Shown here: positions 7,340 to 16,226 of the stretch, in pieces
How the letters are laid out: each line of letters begins with the position of its first letter
Numbering within the stretch: the first letter of the stretch is position 1
Source of the DNA: Haloferax marinisediminis
GTDB taxonomy: Archaea; Halobacteriota; Halobacteria; Halobacteriales; Haloferacaceae
DNA length: 64,000 nt
NCBI RefSeq assembly: GCF_009674585.1
Contig: NZ_WKJP01000001.1
Location: 1,364,001-1,428,000 of the forward strand
Reading direction: 5' to 3'
Program-made: the position numbers and the translations under genes
The notes under the pieces: generated by a model
Database searches by the model: none
The model's input: only the letters and a program-made list of their open reading frames with translations
Told to the model about the DNA's origin: nothing

Positions 7340-7777
7340 CTATCTGAATCGGCGGTCAGATTCCCACTTGCTCTTCAGCTCCAACATCTCCCCGACGCCG
7401 CGGGCGACGTCAGAGATGTGGAACGCGATGTCGGTGGCCGTCACGATACCCACCATCTTCGCGCCGTCGACGACCACGAGTTTCTTGACCCGTCCGTCGC
7501 GCATCTTCTGGGCGGCGACGCGACTCGTCGAGTCTGGACGGACCCACTTGATTGGATGTGACATGACGGCGCGCGTCGGGATCGTCGACAGCGGGCTGTC
7601 GCTCGCGACGCCGGCGCGAAGCACGTCCGACTCAGTCACGATACCTGCTGGGCCTCCGTCGGTACTCACGACGACGCTCCCTGCCCCCCGTGTGAGCATC
7701 ACTCGAGCGCAGTGGGCGACGCTGGAGTCCAGCCCGACAGTTGCGACGTCCTCGGTCATGATTTCGTCGACGCGCAT
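7340..7777 (-). CDS. Two-CBS-domain protein
   Basis: 145 residues made of two CBS motifs: MRVDEIMTEDVATVGLDSSV to about residue 62, and AVMSHPIKWVRPDSTSRVAA to about 125, with GIVTESDVL and GIVTATDIA as the ligand-contacting ends. Such proteins bind adenine nucleotides and modulate partner proteins; no partner is evident here. Its start faces a spacer with strong palindromes (7945-7962 and 7985-7996) shared with the divergent gene at 8075. Confidence 0.85.
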   Translation of the reverse strand: MRVDEIMTEDVATVGLDSSVAHCARVMLTRGAGSVVVSTDGGPAGIVTESDVLRAGVASDSPLSTIPTRAVMSHPIKWVRPDSTSRVAAQKMRDGRVKKLVVVDGAKMVGIVTATDIAFHISDVARGVGEMLELKSKWESDRRFR

Positions 7778-7944
7778 CGTTACTCGCCTGCCAGGTTCGT
7801 TCGATGATACTGCCGACCAACGGGAGTCGAAACGACAGTGACGTCTGGGTGTGTCAGTGCGGAGAACTGCAGAATCTCATATTCTGTAATCGCGTCGGGG
7901 GAGTGCGGTTTCACCCCAGAAACGCCAGTTTCGTCCATTAGCGT

Positions 7945-7962
7945 GACCAATCCGGATTGGTC
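7945..7962. promoter_or_regulatory. Perfect 18-bp palindrome in a divergent spacer
   Basis: GACCAATCCGGATTGGTC is perfectly self-complementary. A second perfect palindrome, atcggttccgat, lies at 7985-7996, and a looser one, cagaat-N5-attctg, at 7870-7886. All lie in the 297-base spacer between the CBS gene and the zinc-ribbon gene and look like binding sites for dimeric regulators. Confidence 0.55.
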
Positions 7963-8074
7963 GGATAAACCTCTCCGTTCGAGTATCGGTTCCGATAATT
8001 AGATGGTGTAGTCGTTCACCGTTGGTCACCTGTGTGAGCGGCAACGATACGGTTGTCGAACGCTATCGAATCAC

Positions 8075-8371
8075 ATGGACATTGGTCTCCGACTCCTCGT
8101 GGCAGGGTTCTGCATCGTCGCCCCATCCCTCCTGTTCGTCGGGTTTGTCCGATTCCTCGACAGCATGCGAAACGACGCGCTCGTCGACCGCGTCCTCGAC
8201 CGACTCGACGAGGATATCGACGGCACCGGAACGACACTCGACCCGGCGACGTTCCTCCGAACGGCACAGGAGAAGTCGCGCGAACAGATGACGGCCTGTC
8301 CGGAGTGTGGCGTCCCGAATACGCTCGAAAGTAGTCGCTGTGGGCTGTGTGGGACGAGGCTGCATCGATAA
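8075..8371 (+). CDS. Small membrane protein with C-terminal zinc ribbon
   Basis: 98 residues. One hydrophobic segment at the N-terminus (about 5-27) anchors a cytoplasmic tail that ends in a zinc ribbon, CPECG then CGLCG, about 15 residues apart. Function unknown; a similar anchor-plus-ribbon layout is frequent in haloarchaeal small proteins. Chosen start ATG 8075; no clear TATA box at the right distance, so a longer leader is possible. Confidence 0.7.
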   Translation: MDIGLRLLVAGFCIVAPSLLFVGFVRFLDSMRNDALVDRVLDRLDEDIDGTGTTLDPATFLRTAQEKSREQMTACPECGVPNTLESSRCGLCGTRLHR

Positions 8372-8425
8372 TCTGGCGGCCGCTCCGTTCACGAGTCGCA
8401 AAAATCGAGAGATGAGAGCGAAGAC

Positions 8426-9295
8426 TTAGAGGAAGTCTTCGATGTGGTCGGCGACTTCGTTCGGGGTGTCGCCGACGGGGACGCCCGCGTCGTTGAGGGC
8501 GCTGATTTTGGACTCTGCGGTGCCCGTACCGGAGCCGGAGACGATTGCGCCGGCGTGACCCATGCGCTTGCCCGGCGGTGCCGTGCGGCCGGCGATGAAG
8601 CCAGCGACGGGCGTGTCCATGTTCTCGGCGATGAACTTCGCCGCCTGCTCTTCGTCTTCGCCACCGATCTCACCGCACATGACGACGGCGTGCGTGTCGG
8701 GGTCGTTCTCGAACGCTTCGAGGGCGTCGACGAACGACGTGCCGATGATTGGGTCGCCACCGATACCGATTGCGGTGGTCTGACCGATACCGCGCTCGGT
8801 CAGGTTGGAGACGACCTGGTAGGTGAGGGTACCGGAGCGCGAGACGAGACCGACGTTACCCTCCTCGAAGATGTTACCGGGGAGGATGCCGAGCTTGGCC
8901 TCGCCGGGCGTGATGATACCCGGGCAGTTGGGGCCGATGAGACGGGTGTCGACCTCTTCGAGGCGCTTGTTGACCTTCGCCATGTCCTGCGTCGGGACGC
9001 CTTCCGTGATGGCGACGACGAGGTCGAGGTCCGTGTCGAGTGCCTCGAAGATTGCGTCGGCGGCGAACGCCGGCGGGACGAACACGACAGAGGCGTTCGC
9101 GTCTTCTTCTTCGACGGCCTCAGAGACGGTGTCGTAGACGGGAACGCCTTCGACTTCCTGCCCGCCCTTGCCGGGGACCGCACCGGCAACGACGTTCGTG
9201 CCGTACTCCATCATCTGCTGGGTGTGGAAGCGACCTTCCCCACCGGTGATACCCTGTACAACTACGCGCGTGTCGTCGTCGACGAAAATACTCAT
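8426..9295 (-). CDS. sucD: Succinate-CoA ligase (ADP-forming) alpha subunit
   Basis: Forms or consumes succinyl-CoA in the TCA cycle with substrate-level phosphorylation, as a complex with SucC. 289 residues: CoA-binding Rossmann domain with [18 protein letters not shown] and VPGKGGQ, then the ligase domain with [10 protein letters not shown] and the phosphorylated His247 in GHAGAIVSG. The ATG overlaps the sucC stop as ATGA. Confidence 0.96.
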   Translation of the reverse strand: MSIFVDDDTRVVVQGITGGEGRFHTQQMMEYGTNVVAGAVPGKGGQEVEGVPVYDTVSEAVEEEDANASVVFVPPAFAADAIFEALDTDLDLVVAITEGVPTQDMAKVNKRLEEVDTRLIGPNCPGIITPGEAKLGILPGNIFEEGNVGLVSRSGTLTYQVVSNLTERGIGQTTAIGIGGDPIIGTSFVDALEAFENDPDTHAVVMCGEIGGEDEEQAAKFIAENMDTPVAGFIAGRTAPPGKRMGHAGAIVSGSGTGTAESKISALNDAGVPVGDTPNEVADHIEDFL

Positions 9296-10437
9296 TGGGA
9301 CACCTCCTGTGCGTTCTCGACGGCACGCTGGACTGCATCCTCCAGCGTTCCTTCGACCTGTACGAGTTCCGTGTTCAGAATCTCCATGCCCTCTTCGGCG
9401 TTCGTGCCGGCGAGGCGGACGACGACGGGTTTCGGAATCTCGTCGAAGCTTTCGAGTGCCTCGTTGATACCCTTGGCAACCTCGTCACCACGGGTGATAC
9501 CGCCGAAGATGTTGAACACGACGGAGTCGACGTTCTCGTCGGAGAACACCATGTCCAGCGCGTTCGCCACGCGCTCGGCCTTCGCGCCGCCACCGATGTC
9601 GAGGAAGTTGGCGGGCGTGCCACCGAAGTAGTCGACGAGGTCGAGCGTCGTCATGACGAGACCGGCACCGTTGCCGATGATACCGACGTTACCCGACAGA
9701 CGGACGTAGTCGAAGCCGTACTCGCCAGCCTTGGCCTCAAGGTCGTCTTCGTAGGAGTCCTCTTCCATCGCCGCGAGGTCCTCGTGGCGGAAGAGTGCGT
9801 CGTCGTCGATGTTCATGACGGCGTCCGCGGCGACGACGTCGCGGTCGGACGTAATCATGACCGGGTTAATTTCGATGTCGGACGCGTCGTTGGCCTCGTA
9901 GAGGTCGTAGAGCGTCGAGAGGAACGAGGCAACGTCGAACGCGACGTCACGTGGGATGCCCGCGTCGAAGACGAGTTTGCGAGCCTGGTACGGGTGCAGA
10001 CCGAACGCGGGGTCGATGTGCTCGCGTGCGATTGCGTCGGGGTTCTCCTCGGCGACTTCCTCGATGTTGACGCCACCTTCGGTCGAGACCATCGCGACGG
10101 GCTTGCCCGCGCTGCGGTCCATCGTGACACCGACGTACAGTTCGTTCTCGAAGTCGACGCCTGCCTCGACGAGCACCTTCTCGACCGTGTAGCCCTTGAG
10201 GTCCATCCCCAGGATGTCCTCGGCGGCCTGTCGAGCCTCGTCTTCGTCCATGGCAATCTTGATACCGCCAGCCTTGCCACGCCCACCGACGTGAACTTGC
10301 GCTTTGATAGCAGCGGGGTATCCGATGTCCTCGACCGCCTCCATAACCTCGTCTACAGACGACGCGAGACGGGACTCTGGGACCGGAATCCCTGCCTCTG
10401 CGAAGATATCCTTCGCCTGGTATTCGTGAAGCTTCAT
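9292..10437 (-). CDS. sucC: Succinate-CoA ligase (ADP-forming) beta subunit
   Basis: 381 residues. Starts [20 protein letters not shown], the conserved N-terminus of this ATP-grasp family, followed by the nucleotide-binding [20 protein letters not shown] and, in the C-terminal domain, [10 protein letters not shown]. The longer open frame to 10617 has non-family sequence and is rejected. First gene of the sucCD operon, with its own TATA box at 10466-10471. Confidence 0.96.
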   Translation of the reverse strand: MKLHEYQAKDIFAEAGIPVPESRLASSVDEVMEAVEDIGYPAAIKAQVHVGGRGKAGGIKIAMDEDEARQAAEDILGMDLKGYTVEKVLVEAGVDFENELYVGVTMDRSAGKPVAMVSTEGGVNIEEVAEENPDAIAREHIDPAFGLHPYQARKLVFDAGIPRDVAFDVASFLSTLYDLYEANDASDIEINPVMITSDRDVVAADAVMNIDDDALFRHEDLAAMEEDSYEDDLEAKAGEYGFDYVRLSGNVGIIGNGAGLVMTTLDLVDYFGGTPANFLDIGGGAKAERVANALDMVFSDENVDSVVFNIFGGITRGDEVAKGINEALESFDEIPKPVVVRLAGTNAEEGMEILNTELVQVEGTLEDAVQRAVENAQEVSQ

Positions 10438-10465
10438 TACCAATCGTGGGAGGGGAAGGCACGCG

Positions 10466-10471
10466 CTTAAA
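10466..10471 (-). promoter_or_regulatory. TATA box of sucCD
   Basis: tttaag on the minus strand within gggatttaagcgcg, centred about 31 bases upstream of the sucC ATG at 10437. This predicts a leader of only a few bases. Confidence 0.6.
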
Positions 10472-10657
10472 TCCCATCCATCTCCTTCAGTATTATCCGG
10501 TAGAATTCGCCGACGTGGGTTTACTCGCTGGCGAAATAATACTTTCACTCGACTCGAGTGCTGACGTTGCCGAGTGAGTGACCGTTCGACCCGCCACACA
10601 GTCTCGGGAGATGGCATCTAGCGGTGTATGTTAGTCGTTGAGGTACGTAGCAGACGT

Positions 10658-10942
10658 ATGGGAACCCAGACGAAGGAACGACGCTACGATGCGGGGTTCG
10701 GATGGGCAATCGGGATGGCGGTTGGTCTCGTGTTTGGTGTACTCGGGTGGGTGATGACGAGAGAGATAACCATGCTGCTCGTCGTCTTCGTGGCGACCGG
10801 AAGCGCGCTGGGGTTCGCACTGGAGCAGTCGCTGAACCCAGCGCCGCTCACGCCGCGCCAACGGCGTCTCTTGCTGGTCTTCTTGACGGTCGGTGTCGTC
10901 GCCGGTGTCCTCGCCTTCCTCACGTGGTCTGGGCTCAGGTGA
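10658..10942 (+). CDS. Small three-helix membrane protein, unknown function
   Basis: 94 residues starting MGTQTKERRYDAG. Three hydrophobic segments are visible (about 14-31, 36-56 and 70-92) with a short loop NPAPLTPRQRR between the second and third. No family is recognised. ATG 10628 in the same frame would add ten residues; the later start is preferred because the added stretch is not membrane-like or acidic. Divergent from sucCD. Confidence 0.65.
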   Translation: MGTQTKERRYDAGFGWAIGMAVGLVFGVLGWVMTREITMLLVVFVATGSALGFALEQSLNPAPLTPRQRRLLLVFLTVGVVAGVLAFLTWSGLR

Positions 10943-11055
10943 GTGTTCGTGTGGTCGGCCCTCGAAAGAGGTTCTTCTCACGCGTCCCCGCGTGAACACC
11001 CCCGTATCTATCCGGGGTGTCCGAACTTATCACGCATGAGGCCACACTCCCTTCC

Positions 11056-12021
11056 ATGCGTGCTGTCAGATTCCACGAACACGGCGGACGCGACGTACTG
11101 CAGGTAGACGATATCGATACCCCCGACCCGGCGGCAGACGAGGTGCTCGTCGAGGTCGCTGCGGCGGGAGTCAACCCGGTCGACACCTACTTCCGCGAAG
11201 GGTCGTACCAGCCGTTCGCCATGCCGATGATTCCCGGCGTGGACGTCGCCGGCACCGTCGCCGCTGTCGGCTCCGACGTGACTGGATTCGAAGAGGGAGA
11301 CGCAGTCGTGGGCACTGGTATCGGCAAGGACCACTACGGTGGTTACGCCGAGTTCGTCGCCGTTCCGACCGACCGCCTCGCGGTCCTGCCAGAGAACGCA
11401 GACCTCGTCGCCGCCGGTGGCGCGGGCGTCGCTGGCGTCACCGCGTGGCGCGCGCTCGTCGACCACGGCGAGATGCAACTCGGCGACACCGTTCTCATCC
11501 ACGGCGGGTCCGGCGGCGTCGGCCACGCGGCAGTCCAACTCGCGGACGCGGCGGGTGCGCACGTCATCGCCACGGCGGCACCTGAATATCACGACCGCGT
11601 GTCCGAACTCGGTGCCGACGTGGTCCTCGACTACGGCCGTGACGACCTCGCCGACGCCGTCGTGGACGCCGCGAAAGGCGACGGCGTCGACCTGACGCTC
11701 GACCATCGCCTCGACGACTATCTCCAGTTCGACGCCGACGTTGCGACGACTGGTGGTCGCGTGGTCGGCATCGGCGAGAACGACCCGGAAGTCGGGTTCG
11801 ACCTCTCGTCGTCGGCCCGCGGGAAGGACCTCCAGATAACGATGATGAGCATGTTCAACACGCCCGACCTCTCGGCCCCGCTGCGCGAACTGGCGGGCCA
11901 GATGGGCGCTGGCGAGTTCGAAATCGACGTGGCTCGAACCTACGACCTCGACGAGGCCGACGAAGCACAGCGCGCCGTCATGGAAGACAGTTTCCTCGGG
12001 AAACTCGTCATCACGCCCTGA
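11056..12021 (+). CDS. Quinone oxidoreductase-like zinc-independent medium-chain reductase
   Basis: 321 residues of the MDR superfamily, starting MRAVRFHEHGG. The N-terminal GroES-like domain contains AAAGVNPVDTYFREGSY, typical of NADPH:quinone reductases, and lacks the structural-zinc cysteines of alcohol dehydrogenases. The Rossmann domain has the nucleotide motif VLIHGGSGGVGHAAVQLA. Likely reduces quinones or activated alkenes with NADPH; the real substrate cannot be read from sequence. Single gene followed by a T-run at 12038. Confidence 0.85.
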   Translation: MRAVRFHEHGGRDVLQVDDIDTPDPAADEVLVEVAAAGVNPVDTYFREGSYQPFAMPMIPGVDVAGTVAAVGSDVTGFEEGDAVVGTGIGKDHYGGYAEFVAVPTDRLAVLPENADLVAAGGAGVAGVTAWRALVDHGEMQLGDTVLIHGGSGGVGHAAVQLADAAGAHVIATAAPEYHDRVSELGADVVLDYGRDDLADAVVDAAKGDGVDLTLDHRLDDYLQFDADVATTGGRVVGIGENDPEVGFDLSSSARGKDLQITMMSMFNTPDLSAPLRELAGQMGAGEFEIDVARTYDLDEADEAQRAVMEDSFLGKLVITP

Positions 12022-12032
12022 CCACACTCGCT

Positions 12033-12044
12033 GCGCGTTTTTTC
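12033..12044 (+). terminator. T-run after the quinone oxidoreductase gene
   Basis: gcgcgtttttt, six T residues 17 bases after the stop at 12021. Short T tracts are the usual archaeal termination signal. Confidence 0.4.
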
Positions 12045-12128
12045 ACGTCTCACTCCGTCGACTGTCTCACCCCGTCGGCTAGCGACTGCACGACCGCGAC
12101 CGAATTATGTGGTTTGCTCACGTAGTAC

Positions 12129-12842
12129 ATGGTTATGGACGTGAACTACGACTTCGACGGAACAGTGGCTCTCGTGACTGGCGCGAGCGGTGCCCTCGGT
12201 GGCGCTGTTGCCCGTGCATTCGCAGACGCAGGTGCGAACGTCGCGGCCGCCGACGTGGTCGAACCGGAGGACGAAGACGGCTTCTTCGAGTCGGATGGCG
12301 TCCGCTTCTACGAGGGTGACTTCACCGACGAATCTGACGTCGCCCGCGTCGTCGACGCCGTCGTGGACGACTTCGGCCGACTCGACTCCCTCGCCAACAT
12401 CGCCGGGACGTGGCGTGGCGGAACGCCCATCGACGAGACCGATGCGGAGACGTTCGACTTCCTCTTCGACGTGAACCTGAAGACGATGTTCCTCGCTTCG
12501 AAGCACGCTGTTCCGCATCTGAGAGAGACCAACGGCGCCATCGTGAGCGTCTCCGCTCGCTCATCACTCGAAGGTGGCACAGGTGACGGAATCTATCGGG
12601 CGTCGAAAGCAGGTGTTCGCCTCCTCACAGAGACCATCGCCAAAGAGAACCTCGGAGTCGTGCGCGCGAACGCGGTGATGCCGAGCGTCATCGACACCCA
12701 GATGAACCGCGAGATGATGCCCGACGCCGACTTCGACGCGTGGGTGAAACCGGAGGAGATTGCCCAGGTGGTATTGTTCCTCTGTTCGGACGCGTCGTCG
12801 GCGACGAGTGGAGCCGCGGTGCCGGTGTACGGAGAGGCTTGA
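12129..12842 (+). CDS. Short-chain dehydrogenase/reductase
   Basis: 237 residues. Classical SDR with the cofactor motif TGASGALGGAVA near the N-terminus, NIAG, the catalytic Ser in VSVSARSS and YRASKAG carrying Tyr and Lys. It oxidises or reduces a hydroxyl/carbonyl group with NAD(P); substrate unknown. An in-frame ATG at 12135 (MDVNYDFDG) is equally plausible as start. Monocistronic. Confidence 0.85.
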   Translation: MVMDVNYDFDGTVALVTGASGALGGAVARAFADAGANVAAADVVEPEDEDGFFESDGVRFYEGDFTDESDVARVVDAVVDDFGRLDSLANIAGTWRGGTPIDETDAETFDFLFDVNLKTMFLASKHAVPHLRETNGAIVSVSARSSLEGGTGDGIYRASKAGVRLLTETIAKENLGVVRANAVMPSVIDTQMNREMMPDADFDAWVKPEEIAQVVLFLCSDASSATSGAAVPVYGEA

Positions 12843-13095
12843 TACCACTCTTCACGGGGCATAATACCACTCGTCGCGATATATATTTACATAGTTGCGC
12901 GCGCGGATTTTTTCACCCCACGTGAGCGATTCACGAACACGACACACGTTAGAATTTAGAGGGGAATATCATACCAGATTCGGACGAACGTCTCACCATA
13001 TATAATCGGTTGGAGAAATATGTCGATTTTACCTCCGATATGCGACGGCATACCGCGTCATTTATCACACCCACATCGGCAAGAGGGTGATAGAA

Positions 13096-14432
13096 ATGAG
13101 CGAACGTGAAACATGGGCAAGCAGGGCAGGATTCATCCTCGCCGCTGTCGGCAGTGCCGTCGGCCTCGGGAACATCTGGCAGTTCCCGTTCAAGACTGCA
13201 CAGTTCGGTGGCGCGTCGTTCCTGATCGTCTACATCATCGCCGCACTCGGCATCGGCCTCCCGGCCATCCTCGCCGAGTTCATCATCGGACGGAAGACCA
13301 ACCTCAACACCATCGACGCCTTCGAGAAACTCGGTCACAAGAACTGGCGCATCGTCGGTGCGCTCGGCCTCTTCACTGGCTTCTGGATTCTCTCGTACTA
13401 CAGCGTCGTCGGTGGGTGGGTCCTTCGGTACCTCGGTGGCAGTGTGACGGGTGCGTACTTCGGTGCCCCGCTGAGTACTTCGGACAGATTTCGGCCGGCA
13501 TGGACGCGCTCGTGCTCCACGCCGTCTTCATGGCGCTCGTCGTCGGCATCGTCGCCGCGGGTATCGAAGACGGAATCGAGAAAGCGACGAAACTGATGGT
13601 TCCGAGTATCGTCGTCATCCTCGGCGCACTCGCCGTCTTCGCCTTCACGCTCCCCGGCGCATCCGAGGGCTACGCGTACTTCCTGTCGCCCGACTTCGAG
13701 GCACTCGCCGCGAACTTCGGCGACATCGTCCCGTTCGCCGTCGGGCAGGCGTTCTTCTCGCTGTCGATCGGTATGGGTGCGATGATCACCTACGCCTCCT
13801 ACATCGACGGCGACCAGAGCCTGTTCGGTGACGGTATCACTATCGTCTTCCTGAACAGTTTCGTCGGCATCCTCGCCGGCCTCGTCGTCCTTCCGCTGCT
13901 GTTCGCACAGGGTATCGACCCCAACACGAGCGGTGCGGGCGCGGTGTTCATCAGTGTCGCTGGCGCGTTCGGTGACATCCCCGGTGGCCAGATTATCGGC
14001 CTCATCTTCTTCGGGGTCGTCCTCATCGCGGCGCTCTCGTCTGCGATTAGCCTCCTCGAAGTCGTCGTCTCGTGGGCGATCGACAACTACGACGTGTCGC
14101 GTCCGCAGGTGGCCCTCGGCCTCGGTGGAATCATCTTCCTCCTCGGTGTCCCGTCGGCGCTCAACACGGCGTGGCTCGGCTGGTTCGACACGCTCGCGTA
14201 CAAGTTCCTGCTGCCGGTCGGTGTCCTCGGTATCCTCGTCTTCGTGGCGTGGGTCTACGGCGCACCGGCGCTCGACGAACTCATGAAAGGCAGCGGCCTC
14301 GGCGACGGTGTCGGCCTGACGTGGCTCTGGCTCGCTCGCACGCTCGTCATCGTGGCCGTCGTCGCCACGCTGGCGCTGGGTCTCCAGACCCTGTTCCTCG
14401 GCGAGAACCCGGCTATCATCCCGCCGCTCTGA
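13096..14432 (+). pseudogene. Sodium:neurotransmitter-type symporter, broken by one-base deletion
   Basis: Neurotransmitter:sodium symporter (SNF/NSS) family, importing an amino acid or similar solute with Na+. The first 126 residues (ETWASRAGFILAAVGSAVGL, GNIWQFPFKTAQFGG) are in one frame as far as AYFGAP; the rest (AEYFGQISAGMDALV onwards) is in another frame from about 13473. Adding one G in ccgct to make ccggct restores GAPAEYFGQ, matching the paralogue at 14628, and a protein of 445 residues. Everything else looks intact, so this may be a sequencing error or a very recent inactivation. TATA-like tttatc at 13061-13066. Confidence 0.85.
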
Positions 14433-14465
14433 GGCAGCGACGACTCGCCGCGTTGCGGCAGAAGC

Positions 14466-14480
14466 AATCCACTTTTTTGT
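14466..14480 (+). terminator. T-run between the two symporter genes
   Basis: aatccacttttttgtg, six T residues about 40 bases after the stop of the first symporter gene. It suggests the two paralogues are separate transcripts. Confidence 0.4.
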
Positions 14481-14597
14481 GCAGTTACGAATCGTAGGTG
14501 GTTGTGCACATTCTCCGACCAATCTACAGCAATACGTGCGTCTCGATGCCTTAGAACCGTTAAATTTCTGCGATGACGTATTGTCGGTTCGAAAGTC

Positions 14598-14605
14598 ACT
14601 TTAGG
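14598..14605 (+). promoter_or_regulatory. TATA box of the second symporter gene
   Basis: actttagg centred about 26 bases upstream of ATG 14628, predicting a leaderless message. A partial palindrome tacga-a-tcgta at 14486-14496 lies upstream and resembles the lrp/carA site. Confidence 0.5.
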
Positions 14606-14627
14606 GGCGTAGTGGCAATGGCTCTCA

Positions 14628-16046
14628 ATGGCACGAGAAACATGGGCGACACGGCTCGGGTTCATCCTCGCCGCTGTCGGAAGCGCAGTCGGCCTCGGGA
14701 ACATCTGGCGGTTCCCGTGGCAGACCGCAGAAAACGGCGGAAGTGCGTTCCTCGTCGTATATCTCGGTATCGTACTCCTCGTCGGCGTTCCCGGACTCCT
14801 CGGTGAATTAGTCATCGGCCGACGCGCGAAGAAATCACCAGTCGGCGCACTCCGCGACCTCTCGGGGTCCAAAAAGTGGGGTTACGTCGGCGCCTTCTCC
14901 GTTATCACTGGCATCTCACTGTTGTCGTTCTACAGCGTCGTCGGTGGCTGGATTCTCCGGTACCTGCTCGAAAGCGGCGCCTCAGTCGTCGCTGGAAACC
15001 CTGCGTACTTCTCGAATCCCGGCCAGTACTTCGGTGGCGTCTCTGCCGGCGCCGACGCCGCAATCTACCACCTTCTGTTCCTCGGCTTGACTGCACTCAT
15101 CGTCTTCGCGGGCGTCCGCAAAGGCATCGAACTCGGCACGAAAGTCATGATGCCGTCCGTACTCTTGCTCCTCGTCGGCCTCGCCGCGTGGGCCGCGACG
15201 CAACCAAACGCAGCGGCCGGGTACGCCTTCTTCCTCCGATTCGACCCCTCGGTTCTCACTGAGAACTTCTTCTCCATCCTCGGCCCCGCGGCTGGACAGG
15301 CGCTCTTTACGCTCTCGCTCGGCGCAGGGACGATGATTACCTACGCCTCCTATCTCGACGAAGACCGGTCGCTCCCCTTCGACGGCGCGGCAATCGCCGT
15401 CCTCAACACGAGCGTCGGTGTCATCACGGGCCTCGTCGTCTTCCCGCTCCTGTTCTCGCAGGGCATCAACCCCACTGAGACCGGTACTGGCCCCGGTGCG
15501 CTGTTCGTCGGCCTCGCTGGTGCGTTCTCGCAACTGCCCGCCGGCACGCTCATCGCGACCGCATTCTTCGCCGTCGTGACGCTCGCGGCGCTGTCGAGTT
15601 CTATCAGCATGCTCGAGATTCCCGTCGCGTTCCTCGTCGACGAGTATGACATCTCGCGCAAGCAGGCCGTCGTCGGCATGACCGCGCTCGTCGCCGTGAC
15701 GGGGACTGTCTGTGCGTTCAACCCCAGCATCTTCGGCTTCGTCGCGGGCACGCTCGTCAACATCCTCCTGACCGCCGGCCTCGCAGCGTTCCTGCTGTTC
15801 GTCGGCTGGGTTATGGGTCGTGAAGCAGTCAGCGAGTTCACTGCGGGCGGTGGCGCCATCGCGGACGCGCTCGGCACGCCGTGGCTCTTCGCTGCCGGCG
15901 TCGTCCTGCCGCTGTTCCTCGTCTTTACGCTCCTCACTCACTTCGGATTGGACGCGAGCATCGGCTTCTGGCCGACGGTCGGCATCTCTGTTCTGGCGAG
16001 TGCCGCCGCGTTCGTCGGCCTGCGCCGACCCGAATCGGTCGTCTAA
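14628..16046 (+). CDS. Sodium:neurotransmitter-type symporter
   Basis: 472 residues, NSS/SNF family, with about eleven or twelve membrane helices. The helix-1 region GSAVGLGNIWRFPWQTAENGG carries the unwound Na+/substrate site of LeuT-like transporters; PAAGQALFTLSLGAGTMITYASYLDED is the helix-6 region. Likely Na+-coupled uptake of an amino acid. It follows a broken paralogue with the same N-terminal layout, so the pair arose by tandem duplication. Leaderless start at 14628. Confidence 0.92.
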   Translation: MARETWATRLGFILAAVGSAVGLGNIWRFPWQTAENGGSAFLVVYLGIVLLVGVPGLLGELVIGRRAKKSPVGALRDLSGSKKWGYVGAFSVITGISLLSFYSVVGGWILRYLLESGASVVAGNPAYFSNPGQYFGGVSAGADAAIYHLLFLGLTALIVFAGVRKGIELGTKVMMPSVLLLLVGLAAWAATQPNAAAGYAFFLRFDPSVLTENFFSILGPAAGQALFTLSLGAGTMITYASYLDEDRSLPFDGAAIAVLNTSVGVITGLVVFPLLFSQGINPTETGTGPGALFVGLAGAFSQLPAGTLIATAFFAVVTLAALSSSISMLEIPVAFLVDEYDISRKQAVVGMTALVAVTGTVCAFNPSIFGFVAGTLVNILLTAGLAAFLLFVGWVMGREAVSEFTAGGGAIADALGTPWLFAAGVVLPLFLVFTLLTHFGLDASIGFWPTVGISVLASAAAFVGLRRPESVV

Positions 16047-16055
16047 TCGGATTCG

Positions 16056-16072
16056 ACGGTCTTTTTCTTCCC
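16056..16072 (+). terminator. T-run after the second symporter gene
   Basis: gacggtctttttcttccc, a five-T tract then more pyrimidines, about 15 bases after the stop at 16046. Confidence 0.35.
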
Positions 16073-16226
16073 TTCATCTCGACGCTGTCTGCCGGTTACA
16101 CGCCGAGAACTATGATGATTGTTCGACCTAATATTCGACAGACGTCGAAGTAAGGGTTGCCGGATTGCGGAACTCCTTTGACCCCAGACTACGCACCGAC
16201 GTTTCAATGAGCGAAGGTGGTCTGGC

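Noticed and set aside
13465-13480. Programmed frameshift in the symporter gene
   Set aside because: No slippery heptamer or downstream structure typical of frameshifting is apparent; a single missing base explains the sequence more simply.
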